10,156 bases of DNA from CAZHDI01 sp964531285 (GCA_964531285.1 CAZHDI010000113.1:1-10156), one strand, 5' to 3'. Shown: positions 1 through 7,580, counted from the first letter of the stretch. Notes: a model not told the origin generated them from the sequence alone. Numbers and translations: made by a program.

Positions 1-1428
1 ATCCCGGAGGCCGCGCGGCGGCTGCGGCAGTATCCCCATGAATTGTCGGGCGGCATGCGCCAGCGCGTCATGATTGCGACCGCCATCCTGTGCGATCCGG
101 ATCTGCTCATCGCGGACGAACCCACCACCGCGCTCGATGTGACGGTTCAGGCCCAGATCCTCGATCTGATGAAGGACCTCCAGCGGGAGATGAACACGGC
201 CATTTGCCTTGTGACCCATGACATGGGCGTGGTCGCGGGCATGTGCGACCGCATCCAGGTCATGCGCTACGGCGAATTCGTCGAAGAGGGCACCACGGAC
301 GATATTTTCTATCGGGCCAAGCATCCGTATACCAAGATGTTGCTCGATGCCATGCCGCGCATCAATGAGCCGGATCGGCCGGGCCATCCTTCGATCCGCC
401 CCCTGACAAGTGCCCAGGAGAGCACGGTCATTCTGGATGTGGATGAACTCAAAGTACATTTCCCGGTGCGTACCGGCGGCGTTGTGCTGCCGAAATTCAC
501 GCCTCTGCGTGCGGTGGACGGCGTGTCATTCGAATTGCGGGAAGGCGAAACCCTGGGCGTGGTCGGGGAATCCGGGTCCGGAAAATCCACCCTGGCCCGA
601 GGCATTCTGCGGCTTGTGAAGGCACAGGGCGGGGATGTGGTCTGGTTCGGCCGGGATCTTCTGGATCTGTCGGACGATGCCCTGCGTCCGGTGCGCGCGG
701 ATTTCCAGATCGTGTTCCAGGATCCGCTCGCCAGTCTCGATCCGCGCATGACCATCGGCCAGAGCATCGCCGAGCCGCTTCAGACCCACCGGCGAGGCCT
801 ATCGCGCGATCAGGTTCGCGCCGAGGTCAAGGCGATGATGGCCAAGGTGGGTCTCGATCCCAACTGGGTCAATCGGTACCCGCATGAATTTTCCGGCGGG
901 CAGAACCAGCGGGTGGGCATTGCCCGCGCGATGATTTTGCGTCCCAAGCTGATCATCTGCGATGAGGCGACAAGCGCGCTCGATGTGTCGATCCAGGCGG
1001 AAATCATCGATCTGATCATGACGCTTCAGGCCGATTTCGGCATGTCGATGATTTTCATCAGCCACGATCTGTCGGTGGTCCGGCAGGTCTGCCACCGCAT
1101 TCTCGTTCTCTATATGGGCCGCGTGGTGGAGATCGCCGGGCGCGATGCCATCTATGACGATCCGCGCCACCCTTACACCAAGGCATTGATCACCGCCGTG
1201 CCGGTGCCCGATCCGGCGCTGGAGCGCGACAAGGTGCGGGTGAAGCTGAGCGCGGATCTGCCGTCGCCGCTGGATTCCCGCTCGGCCCTCACCTTCATGA
1301 AGTCGCGGGTGATCGATGATCCCGAAGCGGATCAATATATTCCGAAGTTGATCGAAGTGGCGCCCGGCCATCTGGTGGCCGAGCACGATCCGACCGAGGT
1401 CAGCCCCGGTCTTTACGCGGACGCTTGA
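1..1428 (+). CDS. Fused double-ATPase subunit of an oligopeptide/dipeptide-type ABC importer (5' partial)
   Basis: Cytoplasmic ATPase that powers import of peptides or similar solutes, with the two nucleotide-binding domains (DppD-like and DppF-like) in one chain as in YejF or GsiA. The frame is open from base 1, so the N-terminus, including the first Walker A, lies outside the window. Domain 1 shows signature LSGGM (43-57), Walker B IADEPT (109-126), an H-loop VTHD and an oligopeptide-transporter C-terminal motif HPYTK (about 322-336). Domain 2 shows Walker A GESGSGKST (565-591), Q-loop FQDP (from 715), signature FSGGQ (889-903), Walker B ICDEAT with D and E at 961-966, H-loop ISHD and a second HPYTK (about 1168-1182). 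The C-terminal ADLPSPL motif is usual in this family. Substrate cannot be read from ATPases. The TGA at 1426-1428 overlaps the convergent GST gene. The permeases at 4001-5808 are plausible partners but lie on the other strand. Confidence 0.95.
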   Translation: MPEAARRLRQYPHELSGGMRQRVMIATAILCDPDLLIADEPTTALDVTVQAQILDLMKDLQREMNTAICLVTHDMGVVAGMCDRIQVMRYGEFVEEGTTDDIFYRAKHPYTKMLLDAMPRINEPDRPGHPSIRPLTSAQESTVILDVDELKVHFPVRTGGVVLPKFTPLRAVDGVSFELREGETLGVVGESGSGKSTLARGILRLVKAQGGDVVWFGRDLLDLSDDALRPVRADFQIVFQDPLASLDPRMTIGQSIAEPLQTHRRGLSRDQVRAEVKAMMAKVGLDPNWVNRYPHEFSGGQNQRVGIARAMILRPKLIICDEATSALDVSIQAEIIDLIMTLQADFGMSMIFISHDLSVVRQVCHRILVLYMGRVVEIAGRDAIYDDPRHPYTKALITAVPVPDPALERDKVRVKLSADLPSPLDSRSALTFMKSRVIDDPEADQYIPKLIEVAPGHLVAEHDPTEVSPGLYADA

Positions 1429-2036
1429 GGCGCACTTGGTGCCGGGCTGTCGGCTTCGATGGCCTCCATCCGCTTGTGGGCCGGGCGGGCGAGGCAGCGC
1501 TCCACATAGGCGTTGAACGCGGGCCGGTCCGGTGCGAAGCCCACGGATTGTCCGAAATGCAGGGTCGATCCGATCATCACATCGGCCATGGTGAACCGGT
1601 CGCCGAGCATCCAGGGGCCGGTTCCCAGGCCCTCTTCCAACATGTCCCACATGGTCGCCGCATCGCCCCAGCCATACATGCTGCGCATCTCCGGCATCTT
1701 GTTCCGCTCGGCCATCACCGCCGGTTCCAGATAGGTCCCGGTAAAGATCATCCACTGGCCATACCGACCGCGCAGCGGATCGTCGAGAGCGGGGGCCAGG
1801 GACCCGAGGGCATAGCGGTCGGCCACGTAAAGGCAGATGGCCGCGGAGTCGGTCATGAGGGCATCGCCGTCGGCCAGCGCGGGGACCTTGCCCATGGGGC
1901 TGACCGCGCGAAAGGCCGGGTCGTCGCTCGGTCCGGCCATCACATTGATCAGCACGCGCTCATACGCCGCGCCGGCTTCTTCCAAGGCCCAGACGGCCCG
2001 GGACGCCCGCGTGCGCGGACACCAATAGAGTTTCAT
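1413..2036 (-). CDS. Glutathione S-transferase family protein
   Basis: 207-residue cytosolic protein of the canonical two-domain GST fold, expected to bind glutathione and perhaps conjugate or reduce electrophiles. The thioredoxin-like N-terminal domain (about 1-75) opens with MKLYWCPRTRASR. Next come GKVPAL with the cis-proline at P52 and the D63-S64 pair that usually holds the glutathione gamma-glutamyl group. The helical C-terminal domain carries GDRFTMADV (145-153), with the N-capping-box aspartate at D152. The catalytic residue is unclear: C6, T9 and S12 are all near the active-site loop. The start is well supported by an AGGGAGGA ribosome site 7 nt upstream. The last 11 residues (SPAPSAPQASA) are low complexity, and most of their codons lie in the overlap with the convergent ATPase gene. 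It lies 73 bp downstream of the hybrid kinase on the same strand, so it may be co-transcribed. The substrate is unknown. Confidence 0.9.
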   Translation of the reverse strand: MKLYWCPRTRASRAVWALEEAGAAYERVLINVMAGPSDDPAFRAVSPMGKVPALADGDALMTDSAAICLYVADRYALGSLAPALDDPLRGRYGQWMIFTGTYLEPAVMAERNKMPEMRSMYGWGDAATMWDMLEEGLGTGPWMLGDRFTMADVMIGSTLHFGQSVGFAPDRPAFNAYVERCLARPAHKRMEAIEADSPAPSAPQASA

Positions 2037-2043
2037 GGGGGGA

Positions 2044-2051
2044 TCCTCCCT
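2044..2051 (-). promoter_or_regulatory. Ribosome binding site of the GST gene
   Basis: Minus-strand AGGGAGGA lies 7 nt before the ATG at 2036 and is close to the anti-Shine-Dalgarno complement. It is the strongest ribosome site in the window and fixes the GST start. It is separated from the ATG by a T and six Cs. Confidence 0.7.
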
Positions 2052-2109
2052 GTTCTGTCACGAGAGGTCAGCTTCCCGCCGAACCGGCCCGCGTGCAAGA
2101 GAGGATGCG

Positions 2110-3939
2110 TCAGCCTGCCGCAGACAGGGGCTCGGAGCCTTTGCGCTTGGCGATGGCGTTGGCGATGGCGCGCGCCAGTTTTTCCGGGTCCACCGGCTTG
2201 CCGACGAACTCGTCCATGCCGGCCTCGAAATAGCTGAGCCGCTGTTCGGGCATGACATTCGCGGTCAGCGCGACGATCGGCGTGTTGCAGGCCGGCTCGG
2301 GCATCTCGCGGATCGCCGTCGTGGCCGCGATGCCGTCCATCACCGGCATCTGAATATCCATCAACACAAGGTCGTATTCATTGGCGGCGATCTGATCGAG
2401 CGCTTCCTGACCGTTGGCCGCGATGTCCACCAGATGGCCGATCTTGGTCAGCATGGTGTGCATCATCATCTGATTGATGTTGTGGTCCTCGACCAGGAGC
2501 ACCCGCAGGCTGTCGGGCATATGCTCGACCTTCGTCCGCTTGCGGATCTCCGGTATGACCGGTGCGCCGATCGCGAGGTCAAACGTCACGGTGAAGGTAC
2601 TGCCGCGCCCGACGCGGCTTTCCACACTGATCGTGCCGTCCATGATCGTCACAAGCTGACGGGTGATCGCGAGGCCCAGCCCGGCCCCGCCGAACCGACG
2701 GGTGGACGAGGAATCCACCTGCTCGAAGCGCTCGAACAGCCGGTCGATATGCGCTTCGGGAATGCCGATCCCGGTATCGCGTACCGCGAGGGTCATCGAC
2801 ACGCGCTCATCCGAACGGGATACCAGACGGGCCTCGATGGTGACCGACCCGGCATCGGTGAACTTGATGGCGTTGTCCACCAGATTGAACAGCACTTGGC
2901 GGATGCGCGTCGGATCGCCTTCGAGCCAGGCCGGCAGATCCGGGTCCACATCGACCATGAGCTTCAGCCCTTTGGTCACCGCCTTGGCCGCGATCAGCGA
3001 GCGGACATTGTCGATGACCTGACCGACATTGAAGCTGACATAATCCAGATCGATGCGGCCGGCTTCCAGGCGCGAGAAATCCAGAATGTCGTTGAGCAGC
3101 ACCAGCAGGCTCTGGCCGGATTCGCGCGCGGTCATCGCGAAATGGCGTTGATCCTTGGACATCTCGCCCTGAAGCAGCAGCTCCAGCATGCCCAGAACGC
3201 CGTTCATCGGCGTGCGCAGCTCATGGCTCATATTGGCCAGGAAGTCGGACTTGGCCTGGTTGGCCGCATCGGCCTGATCGCGGGCCTTGCGCAGGCGCTC
3301 GAACGTGTTGCGGGCCACAAGGCCGTAATTCATCACGATGACGAAGGTAATGAAGGTCGCCAGACCCACCGAGGTGATCAGGCTGGTCCGGTGGACCTCG
3401 TCGCTCAATCCATGGGGCTGGATCAGCGCTGTGCCCTCAAGGAAGGAAAAGCCGATCAGCGACACAAAACACACGGCCACAGCCACGCCGCCGCCCCACA
3501 GGCCGAACAAAAATCCAGCGGCGAGCGGAAACAGCACGAGGAACGGGATCGCCGCCGAGCCGATCCCGCCGGTCAGCATCGCCGTCACCAGCACCGACAG
3601 ATACATCACGCCCAGCAGGAGCCCGCCGGCCAGCGACACCGACCGGGTCCGAAAAAGGATCCACGGCAGCGACAGGATCAGCAGGGCCATCGCCAGGGTC
3701 ACCATCTTCGCCGTGGTGATCTCGGGCAGGATGACCCACACATGCAGAAGGCGCAGAAGCAGAATGCCGGCGAATTGTAGCGCCAGGATCACCAGAAACC
3801 GGCACTTGACCGTATGTTCGAAATCCGCGTCGGGGTCGGCATCCACACGGGTGTCGATCCAGGACAGGAAGGCGTTCCAAAGGCGCGAAATCTGCACGGT
3901 GAACAATCCACGGGTTTCGGGTCGTGCGGGAGAGGGCAC
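2110..3939 (-). CDS. Membrane-bound hybrid histidine kinase (6 TM, HisKA, HATPase, receiver)
   Basis: 609-residue inner-membrane sensor kinase. About six hydrophobic segments fall between residues 47 and 206 (roughly 47-69, 77-96, 103-122, 128-147, 150-167, 188-206), with no large periplasmic loop, so the sensor is probably intramembrane. A short linker leads to the HisKA H-box MSHELRTP, with phosphorylated H239. The ATPase domain has N352/N356, DTGIGIP (388-394) and GAGLGL (418-423). The C-terminal receiver has E484-D485, phospho-acceptor D528 in LMDIQMP, T559 and K581, all intact. There is no Hpt domain, so phosphoryl output needs a separate Hpt or regulator. The signal is unknown. The start used is GTG 3939, just inside an in-frame TAA and without a clear ribosome site; a second GTG at codon 15 (3897) is also possible. 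The gene lies 61 bp after the OppC-type permease and 73 bp before GST, all on one strand. Confidence 0.93.
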   Translation of the reverse strand: MPSPARPETRGLFTVQISRLWNAFLSWIDTRVDADPDADFEHTVKCRFLVILALQFAGILLLRLLHVWVILPEITTAKMVTLAMALLILSLPWILFRTRSVSLAGGLLLGVMYLSVLVTAMLTGGIGSAAIPFLVLFPLAAGFLFGLWGGGVAVAVCFVSLIGFSFLEGTALIQPHGLSDEVHRTSLITSVGLATFITFVIVMNYGLVARNTFERLRKARDQADAANQAKSDFLANMSHELRTPMNGVLGMLELLLQGEMSKDQRHFAMTARESGQSLLVLLNDILDFSRLEAGRIDLDYVSFNVGQVIDNVRSLIAAKAVTKGLKLMVDVDPDLPAWLEGDPTRIRQVLFNLVDNAIKFTDAGSVTIEARLVSRSDERVSMTLAVRDTGIGIPEAHIDRLFERFEQVDSSSTRRFGGAGLGLAITRQLVTIMDGTISVESRVGRGSTFTVTFDLAIGAPVIPEIRKRTKVEHMPDSLRVLLVEDHNINQMMMHTMLTKIGHLVDIAANGQEALDQIAANEYDLVLMDIQMPVMDGIAATTAIREMPEPACNTPIVALTANVMPEQRLSYFEAGMDEFVGKPVDPEKLARAIANAIAKRKGSEPLSAAG

Positions 3940-4000
3940 GGTAAGCAGGAGCGATTAGAAGCCGGTTAATGCTGTTTTCCGGCGGCAGGCGAGTCGGGTG

Positions 4001-4888
4001 TTACCGGTCCTTCGGGTCAAGCGCGTCGCGCAGCCCGGCACCGATAAAATTGAACGAGAAAAGCGTAATCGCCATGAAACTGGCGGGGAAGAGCAGTGTC
4101 CAGATCGAGGTTTCGATCTCCTGCGCGCCCTCTGAAATCAGCCGTCCCCAGCTTGCCATGGGTTCCTGAACGCCGAGCCCGAGAAAGCTGAGGAAGCTTT
4201 CCACCAGGATCACGGTCGGGATGAGCAGCGTGGCGTAAATCACCACGACGCTGACCACATTGGGCACGATATGGCGCCGGATGATGGTGAACGAACTCAC
4301 CCCGGCGGCCCGCGCCGCCTCGATAAATTCCTTCTGCCGGATCGAGAGGGTTTGGCTGCGCACGATCCGCGCCATGGTGAGCCATTCCACCGCCCCGATG
4401 GCGACGAACAGCAGAATGAAATTCCGGCCGAACACGGTGATCAAAATGATCACGAAAAACACGAAGGGCAGGGAATAAAGGATATCGACGAAGCGCATCA
4501 TGACTTCATCGACCCGCCCGCCCAGATAACCGGCCGTCGCGCCATAGGCCACACCGATCAGCAGGCTGACCAGTGTCGCCACGATGCCGATGGCCAGGGA
4601 CACCCGCGCGCCATACATGGTCCGCACGAAAATGTCGCGGCCATTGGCATCGGTCCCGAAAATATGCCCGTTCGACAGGGACGGCGGCGTCAGAATGTTG
4701 TTCCAGTCCGGATCGTCGAGCGTATAGGGGCTCAAAAACGGACCGATGATCGCCAGGATGGTGATGATCGCCAGCACGATCATGCTGCCGACGGCCGCCT
4801 TGTTGCGCAGCAGGCGCGCGCGCGCATCGTCCCACAGGCTGCGGCCTTTGACATCGGTTGCGGTGTTGTCGAAATCGGTCGTGGTCAT
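4001..4888 (-). CDS. OppC/DppC-type ABC transporter permease
   Basis: 295-residue inner-membrane permease, one half of the channel of an oligopeptide/dipeptide/nickel-type ABC importer. A cytoplasmic N-terminal stretch (LWDDARARLLRNKAAV) precedes TM1 (about 34-52). The family motif FGTDANGRDIFVR follows at 77-89, then five more hydrophobic segments. The EAA loop that contacts the ATPase is EAARAAGVSSFTIIRRHIVPN, starting at residue 190. SFLSFLGLGVQEPMASWG (231-248) and a DALDPKDR end are typical of OppC. Length is normal for the family. Its ATG overlaps the OppB-type stop (ATGA, 4885-4888), so translation is probably coupled. No terminator is obvious in the 61 bp before the hybrid kinase, so read-through into it is plausible. 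Substrate cannot be assigned without the binding protein. Confidence 0.95.
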   Translation of the reverse strand: MTTTDFDNTATDVKGRSLWDDARARLLRNKAAVGSMIVLAIITILAIIGPFLSPYTLDDPDWNNILTPPSLSNGHIFGTDANGRDIFVRTMYGARVSLAIGIVATLVSLLIGVAYGATAGYLGGRVDEVMMRFVDILYSLPFVFFVIILITVFGRNFILLFVAIGAVEWLTMARIVRSQTLSIRQKEFIEAARAAGVSSFTIIRRHIVPNVVSVVVIYATLLIPTVILVESFLSFLGLGVQEPMASWGRLISEGAQEIETSIWTLLFPASFMAITLFSFNFIGAGLRDALDPKDR

Positions 4889-5808
4889 TGGTAACGCACC
4901 CGCGGATCGAGCAAGGCCACAAGGAGATCGGCGATCAGGTTGAGAACGATGATCAGGGTCGCGAAGAAGATCACCACGCCCATCACAAGCGTGTAATCGC
5001 GCTGAAGCGCGGCGATGACAAAGAAGCGCCCGATGCCCGGAAGCTGGAAGATCTGTTCGATGACCAGCGAGCCGGTCACGAGTGCGGCCGCCGCGTAACC
5101 CAGATAGGCCACCAGCGGCAGCACACCGGCCTGGAGCGCGTGGCGGAAAATCACCCGGGTCTCAGGCAGACCCTTGGCCCGCGCGGTGCGCACGAAATTC
5201 GAGCGCAGCACCTCGATCATGCCGCCCCGGGTCAGGCGCGACACGATGGCAATCTGCGGTAAGGAGAGCGCGATCACCGGCAGGATCATGTTGCGCAGCG
5301 CCCCGTCATTCCACCCGGCCACGGGCAGCCAGTTGAGCGCGAGACCGAAGATCAAGGTCAGCACCGGCGCCATGACAAAGTTCGGAATCGTGATCCCGAA
5401 CATGGCCACCCCCATGATCGCGTAGTCCAGCGGGCTGTTCTGATTGAGCGCGGCAACGGTCCCCAGCAGCAGGCCGAAAACGAGCGCCAGCACCAGCGCG
5501 CTCATGCCGAGCCGGAAACTCACCGGCGCCCCGCGCGCGATCAGCTCGGACACGGTGAAATCCTTGAAGCTGTAGGACGGCCCGAGATCGCCCTGCACGG
5601 CCTTGGTGACATAAAGAAAGAACTGCTCATGGAGCGGTCTGTCGAGATCATAGGCCGCAAGCAGATTGGCTTCGATTTCGGGGGGCAGCTTGCGGTCGCG
5701 GTCGAACGGGCCGCCCGGTGCCAAGCGCATCATGAAGAAGGCGATGGCCACGATGATGAGCAGCGTCGGAATGGCGAACAGGACGCGCCTGACGGTAAAC
5801 GATAACAT
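4885..5808 (-). CDS. OppB/DppB-type ABC transporter permease
   Basis: 307-residue inner-membrane permease and the expected heterodimer partner of the OppC-type protein. Family marks are the N-terminal MLSFTVRRVLFAIPTLLII with TM1 at about 9-28, MRLAPGGPFD (27-36), DLDRPLHEQF (54-63) and GDLGPSY (73-79). It also has the EAA-type loop RTARAKGLPETRVIFRHALQ (207-226), LVTGSLVIEQIFQLPGIGR and a LLDPRVRY end. Six membrane segments fit. It is first in the minus-strand run. The ATG at 5808 has only a GGAG about 11 nt upstream, so initiation may be modest, but no better in-frame start is seen. There is no binding-protein gene upstream: the next gene is a divergent symporter 324 bp away. That is unusual, since such operons often begin with the binding protein. 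Confidence 0.95.
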   Translation of the reverse strand: MLSFTVRRVLFAIPTLLIIVAIAFFMMRLAPGGPFDRDRKLPPEIEANLLAAYDLDRPLHEQFFLYVTKAVQGDLGPSYSFKDFTVSELIARGAPVSFRLGMSALVLALVFGLLLGTVAALNQNSPLDYAIMGVAMFGITIPNFVMAPVLTLIFGLALNWLPVAGWNDGALRNMILPVIALSLPQIAIVSRLTRGGMIEVLRSNFVRTARAKGLPETRVIFRHALQAGVLPLVAYLGYAAAALVTGSLVIEQIFQLPGIGRFFVIAALQRDYTLVMGVVIFFATLIIVLNLIADLLVALLDPRVRYQ

Positions 5809-5849
5809 CTCGCGATCTGCTCCGCCCCTGCGTGCGCCCGGGTTACCAG

Positions 5850-5873
5850 TGTGAACGTCAATGAACGGTCACA
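5850..5873. promoter_or_regulatory. Candidate operator: TGTGA...TCACA inverted repeat with nested direct repeats
   Basis: TGTGA (5850-5854) and TCACA (5869-5873) form an inverted repeat with a 14-bp spacer. Inside it, TGAACGTCA (5852-5860) is followed by TGAACGGTCA (5862-5871), a near-direct repeat offset by 10 bp, or one helical turn. It lies about 42-65 bp upstream of the OppB-type start, where a regulator of the permease operon could bind. The spacer is too long for a classic CRP site, so the binding protein is not identified. Confidence 0.3.
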
Positions 5874-5901
5874 TTTTCCGGCCAATCAGTCAAAGGCGAA
5901 G

Positions 5902-5917
5902 CGTGACGAGGCTCACG
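5902..5917. promoter_or_regulatory. Candidate CRP/FNR-family operator, CGTGA-N6-TCACG
   Basis: CGTGA (5902-5906) and TCACG (5913-5917) are perfect inverted arms with a 6-bp spacer. The GTGA-N6-TCAC core is that recognised by CRP-type regulators. It lies about 84 bp upstream of the -35 of the symporter promoter and 94 bp before the permease start, so it could serve either direction. This is a sequence match only; no regulator gene of this type is in the window. Confidence 0.35.
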
Positions 5918-5985
5918 GCCTCTAACGTGTTGCCCGCCCGGAGGCTTTGCGTGGAGCCGCCGCCTCGCCATATCCACGCGTCATT

Positions 5986-6014
5986 TTGCTGGCGCGCCCT
6001 TGCGGCCCTATTAT
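5986..6014 (+). promoter_or_regulatory. Likely sigma-70-type promoter of the NSS symporter
   Basis: TTGCTG (5986-5991) and TATTAT (6009-6014) are separated by exactly 17 bp. The -10 matches TATAAT at five of six positions; the -35 is weaker, matching at TTG. It is the most AT-rich spot in the gap. Transcription would begin near 6021, giving a leader of about 110 nt before the GTG at 6133. The position rules against the longer start at 5947. Confidence 0.5.
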
Positions 6015-6122
6015 AAAGACCGCTTGGGCTTGCCCTTTTGCGGTTTCGAACCAACGGCAGCCGCGCGGCCGACGCGCGGCGACATCACCGTGCACGACGA
6101 CGCGTGTGCGGTCACAACAAAC

Positions 6123-6127
6123 GGGGG
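6123..6127 (+). promoter_or_regulatory. Ribosome binding site deciding the symporter start
   Basis: A GGGGG run lies 5 nt before the GTG at 6133. It is the only purine-rich patch near the point where family similarity begins. With the promoter at 5986-6014 it supports GTG 6133 over the upstream in-frame ATG-like starts. Confidence 0.45.
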
Positions 6128-6132
6128 CAGCG

Positions 6133-7512
6133 GTGCAGCGCGCTGAAATTCATCCGACTTGGTCATCCCGGTTCACCTTCGTCATGGCAGCGGTGGGGTC
6201 CGCGGTCGGGCTCGGCAATTTCTGGCGGTTCCCGTATGAGGCCGGCGCCCAGGGCGGCGCGGCCTTCGTGGTCGTCTATCTGATCGCGGTCGGGTTCATC
6301 GCCTATCCCGTGCTGATGTCGGAATACGCGATCGGTCAGCGCACCGGGCGCTCGGCGGTCGGCGCGACGGGCAGTTTCGCCCAGCAGTCCGGGCGCAGCC
6401 GGGCCTGGGGCGTTGTGGGCTGGATCGGCATGATTGCCGGGTTCCTGATCTTGAGTTTTTATGCCGTGATCGCCGGCTGGGTGATGGCCTATGTGCCGAC
6501 CTTCCTGTCCGGTGCGATCACCCCGGAAACGGATTTCGAACAGGCCAGCGCCTTGTTCGGTGCACTGACCGGCGATCCGACCCGGGTGGTCATCTGGCAG
6601 ACCATTTTCATGGTGATCACCACCATTGTCGTGGCGCGCGGTCTGCGCGGCGGCATCGAGGTCGCGGCCAATGTGCTGATGCCGGCCTTTTTCATCATGC
6701 TCGCGGCCATGGTCATCTACGCCCTGATCGTCGGCAACGCCGCGGATGCGCTGGCCTTCCTGTTCACGCCGGACTTTTCCAAGATCACGCCGAACGTGAT
6801 CGTCAGCGCCATCGGCCAGGCGTTTTTCTCGGTCGGTGTCGGCTCGGCGATCATGATCACCTATGGCGCTTATCTGTCGCAGAACACGCGGATCCCCGGT
6901 GCCGCGCGGACCGTTGCGGGCTGTGACACCCTGGTCGCCATGCTGGCCGGCCTTGCGATCTTCCCGCTGGTCTTCGCCACCGAAGGGCTCGAGCCCAATG
7001 CCGGGCCGGGCCTGTTGTTCGTGACCCTGCCGGCGGCGATTTCGCAACTGCCGGGCGCGTCCATTGTCGGCGCGGCGTTTTTCACCCTGGCATTCTTCGC
7101 CGCGCTCACCTCGGCGATTTCGCTGTTCGAGGTGGTGGTCTCCTACGGGGAAGAGAAGGTCGGCACCCATCTGCGCTGGCCGGTCGCCATCGTCGCCGGG
7201 TTCCTGGTCTGGTTCGTCGGGCTTGGTTCGGCGCTGTCGACCAATGTGCTCAGCGGCTTCCATCCCGTGCCGTTCGGTCCGTTCACCGGACAGACGATTT
7301 TCGACACGCTGGACATTCTGACCGGACAATTGCTGCTGCCGATCAGTGGGCTGATGCTCGCGATCTATTCGGGCTGGGTCCTGAACCAGCAGGCGCTTCG
7401 GGAGGAACTGACCCTTTCGCCGGGGGCCTTCGCGCTCTATCAGGGCCTGATCCGGTTCGTGATCCCGCTGGCCATCGGCGGCGTCCTGGTGGCGGCCAAC
7501 TGGCCCTCCTGA
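6133..7512 (+). CDS. Sodium-dependent transporter, neurotransmitter:sodium symporter (NSS/SNF) family
   Basis: 459-residue inner-membrane secondary transporter of the LeuT/MhsT/Tyt1 family, expected to bring in an amino acid or similar compound with Na+. TM1 carries the hallmark VGSAVGLGNFWRFPY (21-35), whose unwound part binds substrate and Na+. TM6 carries FFSVGVGSAIMITYGAYL (231-248), matching the LeuT FTLSLGFGA..TYASY region. TM8 has LTSAIS (325-330), with T326/S327 at the expected Na2 ligand positions. The protein ends soon after a last hydrophobic segment (about 437-455), which fits the 11-TM bacterial form (like Tyt1 and MhsT) rather than the 12-TM LeuT form. The GTG start at 6133 is chosen because similarity starts at residue 9, a GGGGG site is 5 nt upstream and a promoter lies within the longer alternative. 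Substrate is not known. It is monocistronic, closed by a terminator 22 nt after the stop. Confidence 0.93.
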   Translation: MQRAEIHPTWSSRFTFVMAAVGSAVGLGNFWRFPYEAGAQGGAAFVVVYLIAVGFIAYPVLMSEYAIGQRTGRSAVGATGSFAQQSGRSRAWGVVGWIGMIAGFLILSFYAVIAGWVMAYVPTFLSGAITPETDFEQASALFGALTGDPTRVVIWQTIFMVITTIVVARGLRGGIEVAANVLMPAFFIMLAAMVIYALIVGNAADALAFLFTPDFSKITPNVIVSAIGQAFFSVGVGSAIMITYGAYLSQNTRIPGAARTVAGCDTLVAMLAGLAIFPLVFATEGLEPNAGPGLLFVTLPAAISQLPGASIVGAAFFTLAFFAALTSAISLFEVVVSYGEEKVGTHLRWPVAIVAGFLVWFVGLGSALSTNVLSGFHPVPFGPFTGQTIFDTLDILTGQLLLPISGLMLAIYSGWVLNQQALREELTLSPGAFALYQGLIRFVIPLAIGGVLVAANWPS

Positions 7513-7534
7513 TCGGCGCAGTCTTCGCGCATGA

Positions 7535-7565
7535 GAAAAGGCCCGCGCATCGCGCGGGCCTTTTC
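7535..7565 (+). terminator. Strong intrinsic terminator after the NSS symporter
   Basis: A perfect 14-bp stem, GAAAAGGCCCGCGC (7535-7548) with GCGCGGGCCTTTTC (7552-7565), has a 3-nt ATC loop and a TTTT at the 3' side. Flanking As on the left arm make it potentially bidirectional. It begins 22 nt after the symporter stop, which isolates that gene from the following repeat and the convergent LuxR-type gene. Confidence 0.85.
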
Positions 7566-7580
7566 ATGATCAATCCGCAG

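Larger units (their letters stand above)
5809..6132. other. Divergent intergenic control region between the OppB-type permease and the NSS symporter
   Basis: This 324-bp gene-free stretch separates two divergently transcribed operons. I find no convincing ORF in it. The plus-strand frame open from 5947 lacks protein character before 6133 and would overlap the promoter at 5986-6014. The stretch holds two inverted-repeat candidate operators (5850-5873, 5902-5917) and a plausible sigma-70-type promoter for the symporter. I see no clear -10/-35 pair for the permease direction; a minus-strand TTGACT (5888-5893) has no good -10 at the right distance. Confidence 0.6.

Noticed and set aside
799..1755. 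Minus-strand open frame spanning the ATPase and GST genes
   Set aside because: It overlaps both well-supported genes in another frame and shows no family motif.
1425..2237. Plus-strand open frame opposite GST and running past it
   Set aside because: The product is His/Gly/Arg-rich with no domain; the minus-strand GST has a strong ribosome site and a complete fold.
2035..3780. Long plus-strand open frame (581 codons) opposite the hybrid kinase
   Set aside because: Its product is very rich in His, Gln, Arg and Asp without any domain, as expected when a GC-rich gene is read from its complement; the minus strand has all kinase motifs.
3940..4000. Separate promoter for the hybrid kinase (minus-strand TCTAAT)
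   Set aside because: The -10-like hexamer has no -35 partner at 17 bp and would leave almost no leader before GTG 3939, so I did not list it.
6163..7329. Minus-strand open frame (388 codons) opposite the symporter
   Set aside because: The product is Arg/Asp/Gly/His-rich with no hydrophobic segments or motifs. It is a shadow of the clear NSS gene.
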